Shown piece after piece: positions 53,807-62,535 of a stretch of 64,000 bases of DNA. Origin of the DNA: Silvibacterium bohemicum. GTDB taxonomy: Bacteria > Acidobacteriota > Terriglobia > Terriglobales > Acidobacteriaceae. Position numbers and translations under genes: made by a program. The first letter of the stretch is position 1, and each line of letters opens with the position of its first letter. A model generated the notes under the pieces. That model was not told the origin of the DNA. It did not search any database and worked only from the letters and a program-made list of their open reading frames with translations. The DNA lies in the NCBI RefSeq assembly GCF_001006305.1, contig NZ_LBHJ01000001.1, forward strand, positions 682,001 to 746,000, read 5' to 3'.

Positions 53807-54193
53807 ATGAGCACGCCGCAACTCGAAATACTGAATGCCGAAAACCAGGCTCCCAATCAAAAGGGAATCCAGGTGACCGAGCGCGCCATCCAGCGCATTC
53901 GCGTCGCCATGGCCAAGGAGGGTGTCTCACCCACCGAAGGCGGCTTGCGTCTCGGCATCACCGGCGGCGGTTGCTCAGGGCTCTCCTACAACATTCGCTT
54001 TGATTCTCAGCCGCGTGAGCGTGACCGCATCTATCAGTTCGGTGACGTGCGCGTCTTTGTCGATCCAAAGTCATTCATCTATTTGCACGGCATGATTCTC
54101 GATTACGAGGAGACGCTGATGCGCCAGGGATTTAACTTCATCAATCCCCACTCGACGAAATCCTGCGGCTGCGGGTCGTCCTTCTCAGCGTAG
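53807..54193 (+). CDS. iscA: A-type Fe-S carrier IscA
   Basis: A 128-residue HesB/IscA protein that carries iron or whole clusters to targets. Ligand cysteines are in ITGGGCSGLSYN and STKSCGCGSSF. A 20-residue N-terminal extension precedes the usual ITVTERAI-like start (here VTERAIQRI). GGGGAT lies before the ATG. It is fourth in the isc operon, behind the hairpin repeat. Confidence 0.94.
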   Translation: MSTPQLEILNAENQAPNQKGIQVTERAIQRIRVAMAKEGVSPTEGGLRLGITGGGCSGLSYNIRFDSQPRERDRIYQFGDVRVFVDPKSFIYLHGMILDYEETLMRQGFNFINPHSTKSCGCGSSFSA

Positions 54194-54221
54194 CGCGCCG
54201 CTCGCCGCTTAATTTCACTCT

Positions 54222-54929
54222 ATGCAAACTGCGGAACATCAATCCGTCAGCGCGGCCTGTTGGTCGTGCGGAGCAACCGTCATGGGCACGAAGCCCTTTT
54301 GCGATGCTTGCGGCAAAGTACAACCTCCATCTCCTGACATCGATTATTTCGCCGCATTTGGATTGCCGCGTAAGCTCAATATCGACTTGTCCGCGCTGGA
54401 GCGCAGCTTTTACCGCCTCAGCCGGAAGCTTCATCCTGACGTCTACGCACAGGCCACGCAGCAGGAGCAGCAGTGGAGTCTCGAACAGACCTCGCTGCTC
54501 AACGACGCCTATCGCACGCTGAAGAATTCCATCGCGCGCACCGAATATCTCCTCAAGCTCGAGGGCGTCGTCCTCGAAGCAGGGAAGAGCGAAGATGGAG
54601 CCGCCAAGGAGTCGCGCGTTCCCGCTGATCTGCTCGAAGAGGTCTTCGAGTTGAACATGCAGCTCGAAGAGATGCGCATGACTCGCAAGATGGGCGAAGA
54701 CGACCCGCAGCTCCGCAAGGATCTGGAAAAAGCCCACATCGACTTTGAATCGCAGCTAGCCGCGAGCGACTCCAACTTGCAGGATCTGTGGACCCTCTGG
54801 GGCACGGCTCTGGACAACGAAGACACGGCGCGCAAGAGCGAGACAAAGGATCAGATGGTCGCCCTGCTGGACCGCCGCCGCTACATCCGTAACCTGGTTC
54901 GCGACGTCAACGAGGCTCTGGAAGCCTGA
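54222..54929 (+). CDS. hscB: Co-chaperone HscB with N-terminal zinc finger
   Basis: A 235-residue J-protein that brings IscU to HscA. The J-domain HPD is in RKLHPDVYAQ. Unlike Escherichia HscB (171 residues), it starts with two CxxC pairs, CWSCGATVMGTKPFCDACGK, a zinc-finger-like domain as in eukaryotic HSC20, which adds about 30 residues. The C-terminal three-helix domain (LLEEVFELNMQLEEMRM) contacts IscU. The ATG has no strong ribosome site. It is followed by a tautomerase gene with 11 bp between. Confidence 0.92.
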   Translation: MQTAEHQSVSAACWSCGATVMGTKPFCDACGKVQPPSPDIDYFAAFGLPRKLNIDLSALERSFYRLSRKLHPDVYAQATQQEQQWSLEQTSLLNDAYRTLKNSIARTEYLLKLEGVVLEAGKSEDGAAKESRVPADLLEEVFELNMQLEEMRMTRKMGEDDPQLRKDLEKAHIDFESQLAASDSNLQDLWTLWGTALDNEDTARKSETKDQMVALLDRRRYIRNLVRDVNEALEA

Positions 54930-54940
54930 TCGAGGATGAC

Positions 54941-55381
54941 ATGCCGCTAGTAAGAATTTCTGTTTACGACACCATGCCCACAGACAAGCGGGGCAAGCTC
55001 CCCGGAGCTGTCTACGACGCGATGCGTGAGTCTATTTCCATCCCCGAGAATGATCTTTTCGTTGTGCTCACCGCGCATCTGAAAGGGGAGCTCGTCGTCG
55101 ATCCCCAGTTCATGGCCATGGAGCGCTCCGGAGACTTTACGCTGGTGCACATCACTCTGCGCAAAGGCCGTACCACCGAGGCCAAGCAGGCGCTCTATCG
55201 CCGCATCGCGCATCTGGTCAAGGAGCGCGCAGGTGTAGAGCCGGATGACGTGATGATCATGCTCACAGAGAACGATCTTGACGACTGGTCCTTCGGCCGC
55301 GGCGAGGCCCAATACGTATTGAATGCGCCCGCGGGCAAACTAACGCCCGCGCGTTCGTCATTCGTAGGGGAATCTCGTTGA
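54941..55381 (+). CDS. Tautomerase-superfamily protein inside the isc operon
   Basis: A 146-residue protein of the Tautomerase_2 group (similar in layout to malonate-semialdehyde decarboxylase and YusQ). It begins MPLVRISVYDTMP, so Pro would be N-terminal after Met removal, as needed for catalysis. Later LVHITLRKGRTTEAKQALYR fits the second half of the fold. GAGGATG precedes the ATG, and its stop overlaps the TTG start of hscA by four bases (TTGA). It is thus tightly embedded between hscB and hscA, a place with no tautomerase in Escherichia. The function in cluster assembly is unknown; it may be a detoxification passenger. Confidence 0.88.
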   Translation: MPLVRISVYDTMPTDKRGKLPGAVYDAMRESISIPENDLFVVLTAHLKGELVVDPQFMAMERSGDFTLVHITLRKGRTTEAKQALYRRIAHLVKERAGVEPDDVMIMLTENDLDDWSFGRGEAQYVLNAPAGKLTPARSSFVGESR

Positions 55382-57309
55382 GCGAAACCAATGCAGCTCG
55401 CATCGTGGGCATCGATCTCGGAACCACCAATTCGCTAGTCGCCTTCATGCAGGGCGATCACCCCGTCGTCATTCCCGGCGAAGACGGCGTCAACCTGGTT
55501 CCCTCAGTAGTCGCCATTCCCGAGCCCAAGAAAATCGTCGTAGGGAACCCGGCGGCGAAGCATCTCGCTGCCACACCTGATCGCGTCATCTACTCCGCCA
55601 AGCGCCTGATGGGCCGCGGCGTAGAAGACATCCAGGACGAGCTGAAGCTCTTCCCGTTCCATCTCGCATCGGACATTCAGCCCGGCGAGGTTCTGCGCAT
55701 CCAGCTCGGCGAGCAGCAGTACACGCCGCCGGAAATCTCCGCCTACGTCCTGCGCCAACTGAAGAAGAATGCCGAACGTTATTTCGGCTCGCCCGTAACC
55801 AAGGCCGTCATCACCGTGCCCGCGTACTTCAACGATGCGCAGCGCCAGGCCACTAAGGACGCCGGACGCATGGCCGGACTCGACGTGCTGCGCCTGGTCA
55901 ATGAGCCTACCGCTGCGGCGCTCGCTTACGGCCTCGATCGCAACAAGGAAGGCATCGTCGCCGTCTACGATCTCGGCGGAGGCACCTTCGACATCTCCAT
56001 CCTCAAGCTGCACGAGGGCATCTTTGAAGTCATCGCGACCAACGGAGACACACACCTCGGCGGCGATGACATCGACAATCTGCTCATCGCCATCGCGCTC
56101 GATGACATCCACGGCGAGCTGAAGCTCGATCTCCGCGCCAACCCGGAAGCCATCCAGGCTATTCGCAAAGCGGTGATCGAAGCCAAGATCGTGCTCTCGA
56201 CCTCCGAGACCACGCGGATCGCCGTCGATCTGCCCGGAGGTCAGCCCTATCGCCGCGAAATCACCCGCGAACAGTTCGAGCAGATCATCAAGCCAGTCAT
56301 CGATCGGACGATCAACCCCTGCAAGCAAGCCCTCAAAGATGCCGGCGTCACGCCCGAGCAGATTGACGAAGTGGTGCTGGTTGGCGGCTCGACGCGTATC
56401 CCGTTCGTGCGCAGCCTGACCGATCAGATCTTCCATCTCGCGCCGCGCAACAAGAAGCCTCACATCGAGCTCAACCCTGACGAAGTCGTCGCGCTCGGCG
56501 CAGCCGTGCAGGCCAACATCCTCGAAGGTGGTTCGAAGGCCACCGAGGACATGCTGCTTCTCGATGTCACGCCGCTCTCGCTCGGCATCGAAGCACTCGG
56601 CGGAGTTGTGGCCAAGATCATTCAGCGCAACTCGACCATCCCTGCATCCGCGACCGAGCACTTCACCACCGGTGTCGATGGGCAGCTTAATGTCGCCATC
56701 CATGTGGTCCAGGGCGAGCGCGAATTGGCGAAAGATTGCCGCTCCCTCGCACGCTTCGACCTCAAAGGCATACCGCCCATGTCCGCCGGTCTGCCGCGCA
56801 TCGAGGTCAAGTTCCTCATCGACGCGAACGGTATCCTGCATGTCTCCGCGCGCGAGCAGCGCAGCGGCAAGGAAGCAGAAATCGAGGTGAAGCCGACCTA
56901 CGGGCTCACCGACGAGCAGGTCGAAACCATGATCCTCGACTCCTTCGATAATGCCGAGGCAGATTTCCAGCAGCGCCAGCTCATCGAAGCCAGAAACGAA
57001 GCGGAGACCATCCTCACGGCGATCGAGAAGGCGAAATCGAATCCAGCGTGGCGCGAGCTCACCGACGAAGAACGCAGTCAGATCGCGCTGCTGTCCGCCG
57101 AGCTGGGCGTCCTCAAGGAAGGCGATGACGCAAAGGCGTTGCGCGACGGCACCGAAGCTCTCGACAAATCCACGCGCCGCATGGCAGAGCTCATGATGGA
57201 GACCGCCGTCTCCAGCGCCATTGGCGGCCAGACCATGCAATCCGCCGGCGAGAAGCTCGGTGACGGACCGACTGCGCCGCATCCCTTCGCGCCCGCGGAA
57301 ATCAAGTAA
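55378..57309 (+). CDS. hscA: Hsp70-type chaperone HscA
   Basis: A 643-residue Hsp70 that moves clusters off IscU. The ATPase motifs GIDLGTTNSLVAF, VYDLGGGTFDIS and VVLVGGSTRIPFVRS are intact. The substrate-binding domain has the DVTPLSLGIEALGG motif. The start is TTG, supported by AGGGGA and by the overlap with the tautomerase stop. Gene order and neighbours (hscB, fdx, iscX) separate it from DnaK. A 592-codon open frame on the opposite strand is only a codon-bias shadow. Confidence 0.95.
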   Translation: MSETNAARIVGIDLGTTNSLVAFMQGDHPVVIPGEDGVNLVPSVVAIPEPKKIVVGNPAAKHLAATPDRVIYSAKRLMGRGVEDIQDELKLFPFHLASDIQPGEVLRIQLGEQQYTPPEISAYVLRQLKKNAERYFGSPVTKAVITVPAYFNDAQRQATKDAGRMAGLDVLRLVNEPTAAALAYGLDRNKEGIVAVYDLGGGTFDISILKLHEGIFEVIATNGDTHLGGDDIDNLLIAIALDDIHGELKLDLRANPEAIQAIRKAVIEAKIVLSTSETTRIAVDLPGGQPYRREITREQFEQIIKPVIDRTINPCKQALKDAGVTPEQIDEVVLVGGSTRIPFVRSLTDQIFHLAPRNKKPHIELNPDEVVALGAAVQANILEGGSKATEDMLLLDVTPLSLGIEALGGVVAKIIQRNSTIPASATEHFTTGVDGQLNVAIHVVQGERELAKDCRSLARFDLKGIPPMSAGLPRIEVKFLIDANGILHVSAREQRSGKEAEIEVKPTYGLTDEQVETMILDSFDNAEADFQQRQLIEARNEAETILTAIEKAKSNPAWRELTDEERSQIALLSAELGVLKEGDDAKALRDGTEALDKSTRRMAELMMETAVSSAIGGQTMQSAGEKLGDGPTAPHPFAPAEIK

Positions 57310-57354
57310 TGTGAATGAAGCATCAGTAACCGATCAGAATTGAATGAGTGAAGA

Positions 57355-57783
57355 ATGACCGAAGCGAAAGTACAAGAGATCGACCTGACCAAGCCGCCCG
57401 CGCCCAACATGGTGCGCGTTACATTTCTGCCCGAAGGACGCACGGTTGAATTCGAATACGGGACAATGCCCTACGATCATCATGGCAAGCCGATGTCCTT
57501 CCTCGACGTGGCTGAGAACTACAACATCTTTCTCGACCACGCCTGCGGAGGTGCCTGTGCCTGCACCACCTGCCACCTGCTGGTGAAGGAGGGAACTGCG
57601 AAGATCAGCGAGGCCGAAGAGGATGAGCTCGACCGCCTCGACATGGCGCCTGGACTCCAGCTCAACTCGCGCCTTGGCTGCCAGGCCATCATCACCGGTC
57701 CCGGAACCTACGTCGTCGAAATTCCCAGCTGGAATCGGAATTACGTCTCGGAAGGCAAGCCCCTGGCTCTGAATCAGAGCTAG
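57355..57783 (+). CDS. fdx: ISC-type [2Fe-2S] ferredoxin
   Basis: A 142-residue electron carrier for cluster assembly. Cluster cysteines lie in HACGGACACTTCHLLV (first, second and third ligands with spacing x5, x2), and the fourth in LGCQ. An N-terminal extension of 18 residues precedes MVRVTFLPEGRTVEFEYG. It sits 45 bp after hscA and before iscX as in the classical operon. Confidence 0.94.
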   Translation: MTEAKVQEIDLTKPPAPNMVRVTFLPEGRTVEFEYGTMPYDHHGKPMSFLDVAENYNIFLDHACGGACACTTCHLLVKEGTAKISEAEEDELDRLDMAPGLQLNSRLGCQAIITGPGTYVVEIPSWNRNYVSEGKPLALNQS

Positions 57784-57842
57784 GTCGAGAGCAGAGGCAA
57801 ACCGCAACATCGATCGATATCAGGACGGACTCAGGAGATCCC

Positions 57843-58061
57843 ATGCCGCGCGAAATTACCTGGAACGACTCGGAAGAAATCGGCATTCAGCTTCAGGAGA
57901 AGCATCCTGAGCTCGATCCGCTCACGGTCCGCTTCACCGATCTGCATAAATACGTGAAGGAGCTCGAAGGCTTCGCCGACGACCCCACAAAATCCAACGA
58001 ATCGAAGCTCGAAGCCATCCAGATGGCATGGTACGAAGAGTTCAAGGACGCTTCCGCTTAG
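57843..58061 (+). CDS. iscX: Fe-S assembly protein IscX
   Basis: A 72-residue protein. The start region EITWNDSEEIGIQL, the central VRFTDLHKYVKELEGF and the end EAIQMAWYEEF match IscX (YfhJ), a small acidic partner of IscS that tunes cluster synthesis and may bind iron. AGGAG precedes the ATG. It is last in the isc operon, 59 bp after fdx. Confidence 0.94.
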   Translation: MPREITWNDSEEIGIQLQEKHPELDPLTVRFTDLHKYVKELEGFADDPTKSNESKLEAIQMAWYEEFKDASA

Positions 58062-58157
58062 CCTTATTTTCCCTGGTATTCAGCCCTTCTTCGATGTGCT
58101 AGGGTTTTCTACCGGAACTCTCTCCAATCAACGGAGGCAGCTCTGGAGAATACATCC

Positions 58158-58943
58158 ATGCGCATCGCAAGCATCGGTCATGCCGTCTTCTCGATTGCCA
58201 TGATCGGTCTCGGAATTGTGGGGCTTCTCTACCGCGACCTCGTTCCGGTGTGGAATCCTGTTCCCGCGAGTGTCACGGCACACGAACTCTTCGTTTCCCT
58301 CGCTGCGCTTATATCCCTTGCAACCGGCATTGGTCTGCTGGTTTCACGTACGGCGACCATTGCGGCGCGTTTGCTATTCGCCACACTTCTCTTTTGGCTG
58401 CTGCTGTTCCGGTTGCCAAACTTTCTCCACACTGCTCTCTTCGCAGCCTGTTGGTCGGTGTTTCCGCTCCTGGTCATTCTGGCCGCCGCTTGGGTGCTTT
58501 ATGTCTGGTACGCCGCTGACTGGGACCGTCGACATCTTAGGTTTATCAGCGGCAACAACGGACTCCACATCGCTCGCGTACTCTACGGTCTCCCGCTGAT
58601 CTTCTTCGGCGCGGCCCATTTCATCGACGTGAAAGACACGCTTTCGCTAATCCCTGAATGGTTGCCGGGTCACCTGTTCTGGGCCTATTTCACCGGCTCT
58701 GCCTTCGTTGCGGCGGGCATCGCGGTACTCATCCGCTTCTGGGCGCGATTGGCAGCGTGCCTCGCCGCCTTGCAGATCGGATTGTTCCTGCTCCTCGTAT
58801 GGATACCCATCGTGGCAGCGGGTTCCAAAGTTGCCTTTCAGTGGAGCGAGACCATCCTGAACGCGGCGCTGTTGGCTGCCGCCTGGGTGATTGCCGATTC
58901 CTATCGAGATACGCCTTGGCTGGCCGGCAACGACCTGCAGTAG
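58158..58943 (+). CDS. Integral membrane protein, DoxX-like
   Basis: A 261-residue protein with about seven predicted hydrophobic helices (for example VFSIAMIGLGIVGLLY, LLFATLLFWLLLFRL, FPLLVILAAAWVLYVW). The motif IFFGAAHFIDV between helices resembles the DoxX group. The substrate is unknown. The start has TGGAG eight bases before the ATG. It precedes the mannosidase by 30 bp in the same direction and may be co-transcribed with it. Confidence 0.7.
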   Translation: MRIASIGHAVFSIAMIGLGIVGLLYRDLVPVWNPVPASVTAHELFVSLAALISLATGIGLLVSRTATIAARLLFATLLFWLLLFRLPNFLHTALFAACWSVFPLLVILAAAWVLYVWYAADWDRRHLRFISGNNGLHIARVLYGLPLIFFGAAHFIDVKDTLSLIPEWLPGHLFWAYFTGSAFVAAGIAVLIRFWARLAACLAALQIGLFLLLVWIPIVAAGSKVAFQWSETILNAALLAAAWVIADSYRDTPWLAGNDLQ

Positions 58944-58973
58944 CAGCAGGCTCGCGAGATACAATTCGCGGTG

Positions 58974-61220
58974 ATGAAGAGAATTTTTTTTGTCGTCGCG
59001 ATTATTTTTCTGGGTGCGTTCTCGAAGCTGTCTGCTCAAACAGATCTCGTTCCGTATGTAAATCCACTTGTCGGTTCTCAGCGCAGCGCGATCGGTTACG
59101 GCGGCACCATGCCCTTCGTGACCACGCCGTTCGGCATGACGGACTGGACGCCGCAAACGCGGCAGAACAAGATCAGCGTCACCTCATACAACTACGACGA
59201 CACGACCATCTCCGGATTCACCGGGACGCATCAGCCAGCGATCTGGATGGGAGACTACGGCTACGTCACAATCGCTCCGCAAATCGGCGAACTGCGCACC
59301 ACGCCGGATTCCCGCCAACTTCCTTACAGCCATCAATCGGAAGTCGCACGGCCCGACTACTATCGAGTTCTGTTGGATACCGGCTCGGATGGAAAAATCC
59401 AGGCAGAGGTGACAGCTACAGAGCGTTGTTCGATGCTGAGATTTACTTTTCCCGCCTCCAGCACGGGCCGCGTCCTGATTGAAGCTTCTCGTCCAGGAAT
59501 TCCAGGCATGGCATCTGTGAATCCTGAAACACGCGAGATTACTGGCTACAATCCTCATCGGATGGATGCGCATTTGGGTCCGCTCGCATTGCCGAACTTT
59601 AAGGGTTACTTCGTCATCCAGTTTCAGCAGACGCCGAAGGCTATGAAGACTTATGGCATGGACGACAGCAAAGCTGAGAGCAGCCGTGGAGCTTATGCGG
59701 AATTCGAGCCTGGCCAGACCATTCAGTTGCGCGTGGGAACTTCATTCATCAGTGTGGAACAGGCCCGCGAAAATCTCCAGCGGGAGATACCGGGCTGGGA
59801 TTTCGAAGCGGTGCAGCGGGCGCTGCGAGCGCAGTGGAACGCAAAGCTTTCGCGATTGCAGATCGGCGGAGCAACCGACGCCGATAAGACATTGCTTTAT
59901 ACGGCGCTCTATCATGCATTGCTTTATCCGAGAGTCTTCTCGGAATATGGCCGCTATTACAGCGCCTTCGATGACAGCATCCACCGCGGTGAAAGCTTCA
60001 CGGCATATTCCATCTGGGATACCTTTCGCGCAGAGAACAGCCTGCTCACTCTCTTTGCTCCAGAGCGAATCGACGGCATGATTACCGCGCTCTTGCAGAA
60101 TTTCAAGGAAGGTGGTTGGATGCCCAAGTGGCCGAATCCCAGCTACACCAACATCATGATCGCAACGCATGCGGACTCGCTCGTCGCTGAAGCCATCCGC
60201 AAAGGTTTTCACGGCTTCGATCGAGAGGTGGCATGGCAGGCGGTATATAAGGACGCGATGACGCCTCCGGACGGAGACACAACGCGGCGATGGCTTGACC
60301 GTGAGGAGCATACTCCATATGAAGCGCGCGCCGGCCTCACTTATTACAAGCAGCTTGGCTATATCCCGACCGACAAAACCGATGAAGCGGCTTCGAGTAC
60401 TCTCGAAGACAGCTACGATGACTGGTGCGTTGCGCAGGTTGCGAAAGCTCTCGGGCGGGCGAACGATTACCAGTTCTTTCTCAAGCGTTCCTTGAACGAT
60501 CGCAATCTTTACAATCCCGCACTCGGTCTGATGAATGGAAAAACTTCCGATGGCAAATGGGCACCGATCGGCGGAGGAAGAGACGACAACGGAAACCGCT
60601 CCGTCTCCGGCTGGACCGAAGGCGACGCATGGGTCTACACATGGTCGCCGCTCCATGATCAGGCTGGATTGATTCAGTTGATGGGTGGCGTGGAGCAATA
60701 CGACAAGAAGCTCGATCAGCACTTTAGCGGCGGCCATAACGTACACAGCAACGAGCCGAGTCATCACTACGGATACCTGTATGACTTCGGCGGCGAGCCC
60801 TGGAAGACGCAAGCGATGGTGCGTAAGATTGCTGAGAAGGAATATTCGCCAACGCCCGGCGGCCTGGATGGCGATGATGATTGCGGACAGATGTCGGCGT
60901 GGCTGCTCTTCACTGCAATGGGCTTCTATCCCGTCAATCCTGCCAGCGGCGATTACATGATCGGCAGTCCGATGTACGGCGAGATCGCACTCACCCTCGC
61001 GAATGGAAAGACCTTCCGCATACAGGCAAGCAATAACTCACCAGAAAATCTCTACATTCAGTCAGCGACCCTCAATGGAACTCCGCTCAACATTCCCGTT
61101 ATTACATGGGAGCAGATTCAAGCCGGTGGGCTTCTCCATTTCGTGATGGGCCCGAAGCCCTCGCGGTGGGGTAGTAAGTGGAGGGCCGCCCCCGTTGCGG
61201 CACGCCCAAACCATTCCTGA
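58974..61220 (+). CDS. Exported GH92 alpha-mannosidase
   Basis: A 748-residue secreted enzyme of glycoside hydrolase family 92, which removes alpha-linked mannose with calcium and an inverting mechanism. It has a signal peptide (RIFFVVAIIFLGAFSKLSAQ). Family motifs are DLVPYVNPLVGS, TISGFTGTHQP, GWTEGDAWVYTW and GDDDCGQMSAWLLFTAMGF. The GTG at 58971 precedes the ATG at 58974; the ATG is preferred. Substrates would be fungal or plant mannans or glycoproteins. No TonB receptor is immediately adjacent, but one ends at 62536 on the other strand. Confidence 0.94.
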   Translation: MKRIFFVVAIIFLGAFSKLSAQTDLVPYVNPLVGSQRSAIGYGGTMPFVTTPFGMTDWTPQTRQNKISVTSYNYDDTTISGFTGTHQPAIWMGDYGYVTIAPQIGELRTTPDSRQLPYSHQSEVARPDYYRVLLDTGSDGKIQAEVTATERCSMLRFTFPASSTGRVLIEASRPGIPGMASVNPETREITGYNPHRMDAHLGPLALPNFKGYFVIQFQQTPKAMKTYGMDDSKAESSRGAYAEFEPGQTIQLRVGTSFISVEQARENLQREIPGWDFEAVQRALRAQWNAKLSRLQIGGATDADKTLLYTALYHALLYPRVFSEYGRYYSAFDDSIHRGESFTAYSIWDTFRAENSLLTLFAPERIDGMITALLQNFKEGGWMPKWPNPSYTNIMIATHADSLVAEAIRKGFHGFDREVAWQAVYKDAMTPPDGDTTRRWLDREEHTPYEARAGLTYYKQLGYIPTDKTDEAASSTLEDSYDDWCVAQVAKALGRANDYQFFLKRSLNDRNLYNPALGLMNGKTSDGKWAPIGGGRDDNGNRSVSGWTEGDAWVYTWSPLHDQAGLIQLMGGVEQYDKKLDQHFSGGHNVHSNEPSHHYGYLYDFGGEPWKTQAMVRKIAEKEYSPTPGGLDGDDDCGQMSAWLLFTAMGFYPVNPASGDYMIGSPMYGEIALTLANGKTFRIQASNNSPENLYIQSATLNGTPLNIPVITWEQIQAGGLLHFVMGPKPSRWGSKWRAAPVAARPNHS

Positions 61221-61536
61221 GATCGTGCAGAAAAGCATGATCTAGCGGCGGAGACTCCGACAGCTGAGTGAATAATCTTAGCGACTACGGCTCTGTGTTC
61301 TATCTTGGCGAAGTTCGCTGCCGAATCAAATTCCGTCAGTGTCGGATATCCGTCGTTCGTTCGTCAGCAAGTAAGTGAACCCCGAGGAGATTCGCGGAGC
61401 ACTCGCGTAACGCCAGGAAGGATTTAGCTTCCACGGCGAACTCTGGGATAGAGCCGCTAACATTTGGCATGGTGGTTGCTTTCTAATACTCCGTATGCGA
61501 GCCATGCTGCATATAGATGAGTAGATCAGGAGACGA
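61221..61536. other. 316-bp gap without a gene
   Basis: I see only short frames without signals, for instance a 44-codon minus frame starting at about 61470. The 3' end carries the ribosome site for the hydrolase at 61537. Confidence 0.55.
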
Positions 61537-62358
61537 ATGGACAGCTATCGAGGGATGAATCGGGAGGAGCTCGACCGCGCCTACAACAACACGGCCGCTG
61601 TGCCGGATGTGGCGGAGACGATGGCCGATTTCGGACGTCGCGGCGCCGCGATTTACGAGCGTGCCGGTATCAAGCGCGACCTGGCCTATGGTGAGGCTGC
61701 GAGCCAGCGAATAGATTGGATTCCCAGTTCACGCGCAGGTGCGCCGACCATTGCCTACGTTCACGGGGGTTATTGGCAGAGCCTGTCCAAGGAGAAGTTT
61801 GCCCATGTTGCGGCCGGCCCGCTCGCGCACGGCTTCAACGTCGCGCTTATCGAATATACGCTCGCACCCCAGGCGCGCATGGGCGCTATTGTCAGCGAGA
61901 TTGGTCAGGCGATCGATTTTCTGGTGGCTCACTTCGAAGAGTGGGGAGCCGACCCCGCGTGTCTCTGCCTTGCGGGCCATTCCGCCGGCGGCCATCTCGC
62001 AGCCATGCATCGGAATCATCCGGCGGTCTCACTCGTTCTTTGCATGAGCGGACTATACGATCTCGAGCCGATCCGGCTCAGCTATTTAAACGAGAAGCTC
62101 AATCTAACTCCGTCCGAAGTTGCAGCCTATAGCCCGCAAACGTACATCGGTCCTGGCGCGCCTACACTGCTGACCGTGGGGGACTCTGAACTGCCTGAAT
62201 TGATGCGCCAGACCGCAGACTACTCCTCTTTACTACGAGCACGCGGCGAGCTGGTGGAGGAGATTTTAGCGCCTGGCCGCAATCACTTTACGATAACGGA
62301 AATGCTGGCCATGCCCGACGGCGCGGCGCTCAACGCTGTAGTTCGAGCTTTTTCCTGA
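61537..62358 (+). CDS. Alpha/beta hydrolase, arylformamidase-like
   Basis: A 273-residue cytosolic hydrolase. The oxyanion motif HGGYWQSLSKEKF and the nucleophile elbow GHSAGGHLAA, with Asp in LTVGDSELPELM and His in GRNHFTITE, give a complete Ser-Asp-His triad. The HGGYW form is typical of bacterial and animal kynurenine formamidases. No other kynurenine genes are seen nearby, so a general esterase role is possible. AGGAG precedes the ATG. Confidence 0.87.
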   Translation: MDSYRGMNREELDRAYNNTAAVPDVAETMADFGRRGAAIYERAGIKRDLAYGEAASQRIDWIPSSRAGAPTIAYVHGGYWQSLSKEKFAHVAAGPLAHGFNVALIEYTLAPQARMGAIVSEIGQAIDFLVAHFEEWGADPACLCLAGHSAGGHLAAMHRNHPAVSLVLCMSGLYDLEPIRLSYLNEKLNLTPSEVAAYSPQTYIGPGAPTLLTVGDSELPELMRQTADYSSLLRARGELVEEILAPGRNHFTITEMLAMPDGAALNAVVRAFS

Positions 62359-62476
62359 GACGGCTTCAGTGGAACTGGAGCAACGCTTCAGACGCGCGGG
62401 CCCGCTGCAAAGATCGATATATGTCCTGTGTCGCTCCGCCATCCAAGCTGCAGCATTAACCACGACAGTTCAACGC

Positions 62477-62525
62477 AAAAAAAGCCCGAGCCGGATAGGA
62501 GCGTTTTCTCCCATCCGACTCGGGC
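62477..62525 (-). terminator. Rho-independent terminator of the right-edge receptor
   Basis: On the minus strand GCCCGAG-N-CGGAT pairs with ATCCG-N-CTCGGGC, a long stem, followed by seven Ts (plus-strand A-run at 62477-62483). It lies about 10 bp after the receptor stop. Confidence 0.9.
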
Positions 62526-62535
62526 CGGCGTGCTG

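Noticed and set aside
55504-57282. 592-codon open frame on the minus strand opposite hscA
   Set aside because: It mirrors the GC-biased hscA codons, has no recognised domain, and the hscA frame is complete and well supported.
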